Positions 60,103 through 64,000 of a stretch of 64,000 nucleotides of DNA are shown piece by piece; position 1 is the stretch's first letter, and each line of letters begins with the position of its first letter. The DNA comes from an uncultured Niabella sp. (GTDB taxonomy: Bacteria > Bacteroidota > Bacteroidia > Chitinophagales > Chitinophagaceae): the NCBI GenBank assembly GCA_934486785.1, contig CAKSQK010000001.1:434001-498000 (forward strand), in the 5' to 3' direction. Below the pieces are notes generated by a model, which was not told the origin of the DNA, did not search any database, and saw only the letters and a program-made list of their open reading frames with translations. The position numbers were made by a program, and so were the translations under genes.

Positions 60103-61644
60103 ATGGCAGCAAAGGCTTTTGCAACAGCGCTCCGCCCATATAAGCTGCCGCAGCCGGTATTGCTAACCGGCATTTTATTGATAATGCTGATATACCTGAG
60201 TAGTTGCAGCGCATCAAAAAATAATTTCAATCCTTATAAAAAATTCAGTCCGCAGCAGTTGCAGCAGGACTATGCGCTGTATCAAAACATTCTGGAAGAA
60301 CGGCATCCTTCGCTGTACTGGTACACGCCCAAACCGGTTATGGACAAGGTGTTTGCAGAAGGGCGCAACCGCCTGCATGACAGCCTTACGGAGTATGATT
60401 TTAGAAAGATCATCAATATGGTAAATACAAACATCCAGTGCGGGCATACTTCTGTAAAAGCATCCAGGCAATACCTGAAATATATTGATACCTTAAAAAT
60501 CAGGATCTCATTTCCATTATACCTGAAAATATGGAACGATACCGTGGTTGTGACACACAATGCACATGGCAATGACAGCCTGCTGCCACGTGGCACCATG
60601 ATTGATTCACTAAATGGAATGAATGTGAAACAGCTTCTTGATACCTTTTACCATTATATCAATGCCGATGGCAATAACCCTGTTGCAAAAGACCAGATGC
60701 TGAGCACCGGTACCTGGTTTGGCTCGCTGTACACAGCGCTTTACGGCTGGAAGCCTGTATACGAGGTTGCTTACCGCGATGCTTCAGGCAACAGCCGCCA
60801 TGCTGCTATAACGCCCGTAGTGATTACGGCTGACAGTGCAAAACATACTGTACAGTCGCTGAAAAAAAACCGGAAGCAAACCCGCAGGCAACGGCTGAAT
60901 GATGCCCGGTTGCTAACGATTGACCATACGGAAAATACTGCGCTCCTGGAGCTTAATAGTTTTTCGCAAAAGCTAAAGCTGAAACCATTCTTCAGGCAAT
61001 CATTTTCCCGCCTTAAAAAGGATTCAATTCAAAATCTGATCATTGACCTGAGATCCAATGGCGGCGGACGGGTAGACAATTCAACCCTGCTGACAAAATT
61101 CATTGCCGATAAACCTTTCAAGCTTGCAGATTCTTTATATGCCCAAACCCGGAAAACCCGGTTTGGCAGGCATATTCAAAATGATTTTTGGACGAGGCTG
61201 GCCCTGCATTTTATGACGCGCAAAAAAGCTGCAGGCCGGTATCATTTCACTTATTACGAAACACATTATTACAAACCACGCAAAAGAAATCATTTCAATG
61301 GCAACGTTTTTATTTTAAGCGGCGGCAACTCTTTCTCAGCATCCGTGCTGGTAATGAGCATGCTGAAATCCCAGCAAAATGTAACGATCGTAGGCGAACC
61401 CAGCGGCGGCGCAGCTTATGGCAACACGGCCTGGTTTATAAACGAGGTAACGCTGCCCCACACCAAAATACGTTTCAGGTTACCGCTGATGCGCCTGGTA
61501 ATAGATAAAGACCTGCCTAAGAACGGGCAGGGCGTATGGCCCGATGTTTTTGCCGGCCCCACTATTGAAGCCATAAAAAATGCCCGGGATTATAAAATGG
61601 AAAAAGCAAAAGAATTGATCCGCAATGCAGAGGAGCTACGTTAA
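60103..61644 (+). CDS. S41 family peptidase-like lipoprotein (C-terminal processing protease family)
   Basis: The 513-residue protein has a long lipoprotein signal (GILLIMLIYLSSCSA, Cys about 36). The S41 domain shows IQNLIIDLRSNGGGRVDNST, NVFILSGGNSFSASVLVMSM (nucleophile Ser) and VTIVGEPSGGAAYGN. The N-terminal part (EILEERHPSLYWYTPKP) is a family-specific helical segment. I find no clear PDZ domain. It should be a periplasmic or outer-membrane protease. It overlaps or touches the next gene (TAATG at 61642-61646). Confidence 0.83.
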   Translation: MAAKAFATALRPYKLPQPVLLTGILLIMLIYLSSCSASKNNFNPYKKFSPQQLQQDYALYQNILEERHPSLYWYTPKPVMDKVFAEGRNRLHDSLTEYDFRKIINMVNTNIQCGHTSVKASRQYLKYIDTLKIRISFPLYLKIWNDTVVVTHNAHGNDSLLPRGTMIDSLNGMNVKQLLDTFYHYINADGNNPVAKDQMLSTGTWFGSLYTALYGWKPVYEVAYRDASGNSRHAAITPVVITADSAKHTVQSLKKNRKQTRRQRLNDARLLTIDHTENTALLELNSFSQKLKLKPFFRQSFSRLKKDSIQNLIIDLRSNGGGRVDNSTLLTKFIADKPFKLADSLYAQTRKTRFGRHIQNDFWTRLALHFMTRKKAAGRYHFTYYETHYYKPRKRNHFNGNVFILSGGNSFSASVLVMSMLKSQQNVTIVGEPSGGAAYGNTAWFINEVTLPHTKIRFRLPLMRLVIDKDLPKNGQGVWPDVFAGPTIEAIKNARDYKMEKAKELIRNAEELR

Positions 61645-61688
61645 TGCAGATTTTATTTATCCTGCTGATTATTGTAACTTTAAGCGTT

Positions 61689-62108
61689 ATGCAAACCAAC
61701 CACCTTTTTGTTTACGGCTCGCTGCGCAAAGGCTTTAAAAGCCATGCTTACGAATACATAAAAAGTTATTTTACACTGCTGGGAACGGCCACCATTAAAG
61801 GCACGATGTACGATATGGGCACTTACCCGGTGGTCACATCAAAAGATACGGGCCGGCTTATCAAGGGCGAACTTTACGAGATCAATAACCCGCTTGAGTT
61901 TTCGTTTGCCATGGCCCAGTTAGATGATTACGAAGGCCTTTACCCCGAAGAAGGGCAGGAGGCTGATTATGAACGTGAGGCAGTGGATGTGAATTTTAAC
62001 GGAGAAACAATTACAGCGTGGGTGTACTGGTATAAAAAAGATGTAACCGGTAAACCCGTTGTGGAAAGCGGCGATATGCTGCAATACGCTAAAGCAAACA
62101 AAACATGA
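61689..62108 (+). CDS. Gamma-glutamylcyclotransferase / AIG2-like family protein
   Basis: I start at ATG 61689 (MQTNHLFVYGSLRKGFKSHA), because family similarity begins there. An ATG at 61644 would add a hydrophobic 15-residue stretch not seen in the family. The 139-residue protein has the YGSLRKG phosphate-binding-like loop and the acidic QLDDYEGLYPEEG, typical of gamma-glutamylcyclotransferase-like folds. It might cleave gamma-glutamyl amino acids to 5-oxoproline, but many members have unknown roles. It directly follows the S41 gene. Confidence 0.83.
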   Translation: MQTNHLFVYGSLRKGFKSHAYEYIKSYFTLLGTATIKGTMYDMGTYPVVTSKDTGRLIKGELYEINNPLEFSFAMAQLDDYEGLYPEEGQEADYEREAVDVNFNGETITAWVYWYKKDVTGKPVVESGDMLQYAKANKT

Positions 62109-62140
62109 CCGCTGCGGAAATGGTATATAAAATTGAATGA

Positions 62141-63190
62141 ATGAAAATTGCAATCATAGCAGGCGAATCTTTTTACAAAACATCTTCATTATACATTGCA
62201 ACACTGCTGGCGCAGAACGCCGGAAATGAAGTTTATATTTTTAATAAAACACAGCGGGATGCAAGAATTCCCGGCACTATCAATATTGCCGTAAGACCTG
62301 CGCTGAGCGGGCTTTTACCCGGCAGCCTGATGCTGCAAAAAGCTATTGCAGGACTTATCAAAAAACATATGCCTGACAGGATATGGGTTTTTGATGCAGA
62401 AGACGTGATAAAAACCCCGCTGCACCAGACCCTCATTTTAAACAATGATCACCCCGTGGAAAAACAGGTTTTGAGTAAGCTTGAAGCAGCGCAAAGGATC
62501 ATTGTATTTTCTAAAACACATCTGCAAAAATTAGCGCACCTGCACCTGCCTTTGCAGGAAAAACTAATGGCAGCCCCACCCGTCATTGCGGCCACATTTG
62601 GCCCGCAGTTGTACGAAGACAGGCTTGGGGCAAAACAGGAATTTGCAGATGAAAAAGAATATTTTGCCTTTGCAGATTTTGAAGTGGACAAGGAAAGTTT
62701 TTTGAATTTGCTGAAAGCTTTTTCTGCTTTTAAAAAAATGCAGCAAACCAACTGGAAGCTTGTGGTGGCCCTGCGGCCGCAGCTTTCTACAAAAGATAAA
62801 GAAGAGATGCTGACACCGCTGTCAAATTTTAAATACCGCCAGGATGTGAACGTGATCAACGGGCCCGGCGAAACCACGCTTTCCAAAATGATCGCGGGAG
62901 CTTATGCCCTCATCAGCACAACCGATAAAACTATTTACAACCTGCCGGTTTTAGAAGCGCTGGCCTGTAGTACACCGGCGGTAGCGCTGCGCTCCGAAAT
63001 ATTTAATGATTACCCCCAAATCATTTTAGAAGCCACCAACAGCAGCCCCGACAGCTTTGCAGAGAAGATGATGTTTTTATACAAAAATGAAATGAAAAGA
63101 ACCCTGCTTTCAGAAAGTGCCGGCGGCATGCTGAAAGACTTTGATGCAGAAAAAAATCTAACCGCCCTGCATCAAATTATCTTAGAGTAA
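62141..63190 (+). CDS. Glycosyltransferase (GT4-like, GT-B fold)
   Basis: The 349-residue protein has two Rossmann-like halves. In the second half DVNVINGPGETTLSKMIAGA precedes LPVLEALACSTPAVALRS, the E-x7-E-like donor region of GT4 enzymes (usual form PxxEAxxxGxPV). The N-terminal half begins MKIAIIAGESFYKTSSLYIA and shows no membrane helix. It would transfer a sugar from a nucleotide donor; the acceptor is unknown. It lies 32 bases after the cyclotransferase gene and 64 before gldC. Confidence 0.7.
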   Translation: MKIAIIAGESFYKTSSLYIATLLAQNAGNEVYIFNKTQRDARIPGTINIAVRPALSGLLPGSLMLQKAIAGLIKKHMPDRIWVFDAEDVIKTPLHQTLILNNDHPVEKQVLSKLEAAQRIIVFSKTHLQKLAHLHLPLQEKLMAAPPVIAATFGPQLYEDRLGAKQEFADEKEYFAFADFEVDKESFLNLLKAFSAFKKMQQTNWKLVVALRPQLSTKDKEEMLTPLSNFKYRQDVNVINGPGETTLSKMIAGAYALISTTDKTIYNLPVLEALACSTPAVALRSEIFNDYPQIILEATNSSPDSFAEKMMFLYKNEMKRTLLSESAGGMLKDFDAEKNLTALHQIILE

Positions 63191-63223
63191 TGGGTACGAT
63201 AGCCCTTCGTAAGGCCTTTTGCG

Positions 63224-63231
63224 TACATTTG
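63224..63231 (+). promoter_or_regulatory. -7 box (TACATTTG) upstream of gldC
   Basis: TACATTTG matches TAnnTTTG, 23 bases before the gldC ATG at 63255. The -33 region has only TTCG. Confidence 0.4.
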
Positions 63232-63254
63232 CCTTCCAACAAAAATTTATAAGA

Positions 63255-63605
63255 ATGAAAAAATCTACCATAACTATTGATGTGGAAATGGATGAAAACC
63301 GCTTTCCGGAAAATATAGAATGGTTTGCTACCGACAGCACCATACAAAATGCACAAAAAGCCAAAGCCATCATACTGGCTTTATGGAACGGTGAAGACAG
63401 GGAAGCGCTTCGCATTGATTTATGGACACAAAAAATGATGGTGGATGAAATGGCCGACTTTTTTTATCAAACGCTAATGACAATGGCTGACACATACGGC
63501 CGCGCCACACGCTACACCGACCAGGTGGAAGACATGAAGAACTTTGCAAAAGAGTTCTACAAAAAATTTCAGCAGAAGCAACTGGAGCAAAACAAAGCTG
63601 GTTAG
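63255..63605 (+). CDS. gldC: Gliding motility protein GldC
   Basis: The ATG at 63255 (MKKSTITIDVEMDENRFPEN) starts a 116-residue cytoplasmic protein. It matches the GldC pattern: IEWFATDSTIQNAQKAKAII, LALWNGEDREALRIDLWT and MMVDEMADFFYQTLMTMADT. GldC is needed for efficient gliding in Flavobacterium johnsoniae and is widespread in Bacteroidota, including species not known to glide. No other gld gene lies in the window. A -7 promoter box is just upstream. Confidence 0.9.
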   Translation: MKKSTITIDVEMDENRFPENIEWFATDSTIQNAQKAKAIILALWNGEDREALRIDLWTQKMMVDEMADFFYQTLMTMADTYGRATRYTDQVEDMKNFAKEFYKKFQQKQLEQNKAG

Positions 63606-63652
63606 CCTTACTGCATTTATTAAAGGCAATCACTTATAAACAACCCCTGACA

Positions 63653-64000
63653 ATGTCTCTCGAACAAAATATCAACAACGACATAAAAGCCGCCATGCTG
63701 GCCAAAAACGAAGTAGCCCTGCGCAGCCTGCGTGCTGTGAAAGCCGCTATATTACTGGCTAAAACGGCCAGCGGTGCAAAAGATGCCCTGAGCAACGAAG
63801 ATGAAATTAAACTTTTGCAAAAACTGGTGAAGCAGAGAAAAGACTCGCTGGATATTTACGAAAAACAAAACAGGCCTGAGCTTGCTGCAAAAGAAAAAGA
63901 AGAGATTGAGGTGATTAAAACATACCTGCCCGCGCCACTGTCAGAAGAAGAATTAAAAGTGATCATCAGCAACATCATTACCCAAACCGGCGCCGCCTCT
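63653..64000 (+). CDS. GatB/YqeY-domain protein, 3' end outside window
   Basis: An ATG at 63653 begins a frame open to the window edge (116 codons visible). The N-terminal part (SLEQNINNDIKAAMLAKNEV, ALRSLRAVKAAILLAKT) and LVKQRKDSLDIYEKQNRPEL are typical of YqeY, a small helical protein related to the tRNA-binding tail of GatB. The full protein is normally about 150 residues. Its function is not settled. It is likely in the same unit as gldC (47-base gap). Confidence 0.88.
   Translation, partial: MSLEQNINNDIKAAMLAKNEVALRSLRAVKAAILLAKTASGAKDALSNEDEIKLLQKLVKQRKDSLDIYEKQNRPELAAKEKEEIEVIKTYLPAPLSEEELKVIISNIITQTGAAS

Overview
The window looks like a chromosomal segment of a member of the Bacteroidota, most likely a Chitinophagaceae-type bacterium. 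The evidence is the gene families (DUF5723 protein, 6-bladed beta-propeller lipoprotein-like gene next to a TonB-type outer-membrane barrel, GldC gliding protein, S46 dipeptidyl-peptidase, GH130, a flexirubin/aryl-polyene-like cluster), the promoter style (TTG/TTTG, about 20 nt, then TAnnTTTG) and the lack of Shine-Dalgarno sequences. I see no prophage, integrative element, CRISPR array, rRNA or tRNA. Both ends cut a gene: an outer-membrane barrel gene at the left edge and a GatB/YqeY-domain gene at the right edge.

Layout. 1-3.5 kb: outer-membrane barrel plus beta-propeller pair. 3.7-14.6 kb (minus strand): a complete assimilatory sulfate reduction operon running peroxiredoxin, cysH (APS reductase), cysD, a four-helix-bundle protein that looks inserted, cysN, cobA, cysJ, cysI, serine acetyltransferase, and a precorrin-2 dehydrogenase fused to a TSUP transporter. 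It has a clear promoter with an overlapping palindrome at its head. 14.7-32.9 kb: mixed housekeeping and surface genes (DUF5723 protein, S8 protease with a repeat-bearing leader, Rrf2 regulator and cation efflux pair, GH130, acetyl-CoA synthetase, GT2, acyl-CoA dehydrogenase, an orphan 2-oxoacid:ferredoxin oxidoreductase beta subunit, TsaC, GH25 lysozyme, a degenerate REP-transposase-like protein, UvrD/PcrA helicase).

33.2-47.5 kb (plus strand): a 14-kb type II fatty-acid/polyketide-like cluster resembling flexirubin or aryl-polyene clusters. It holds three ketosynthases with full Cys-His-His triads, one chain-length-factor-like ketosynthase, one truncated ketosynthase-like protein, two ACPs, two hotdog dehydratases, a thioesterase, an LpxL-like acyltransferase, a methyltransferase, a halogenase-like flavoenzyme, an isonitrile-hydratase-like DJ-1 protein, a polysaccharide deacetylase, a LolA-like carrier and a lipoprotein. 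No aromatic ammonia lyase, acyl-AMP ligase, ketoreductase or MMPL exporter is in the window. A convergent TetR gene closes it.

47.5-64 kb: housekeeping and accessory genes: PfkB kinase, asd, queD, a U32 peptidase overlapping a small ferredoxin, gltX, an S46 dipeptidyl-peptidase divergent from a SET-domain protein, thiL, S41 protease, gamma-glutamylcyclotransferase-like protein, glycosyltransferase, gldC.

The most striking non-coding signal is upstream of asd (49684-49837): a promoter, a 14-codon Lys/Thr/Ile-rich reading frame, a GGGAGG segment just after its stop codon, and a terminator hairpin whose 5' arm CCTCCC could instead pair with that GGGAGG. This has the layout of a classical transcription attenuator for aspartate-family amino acids.
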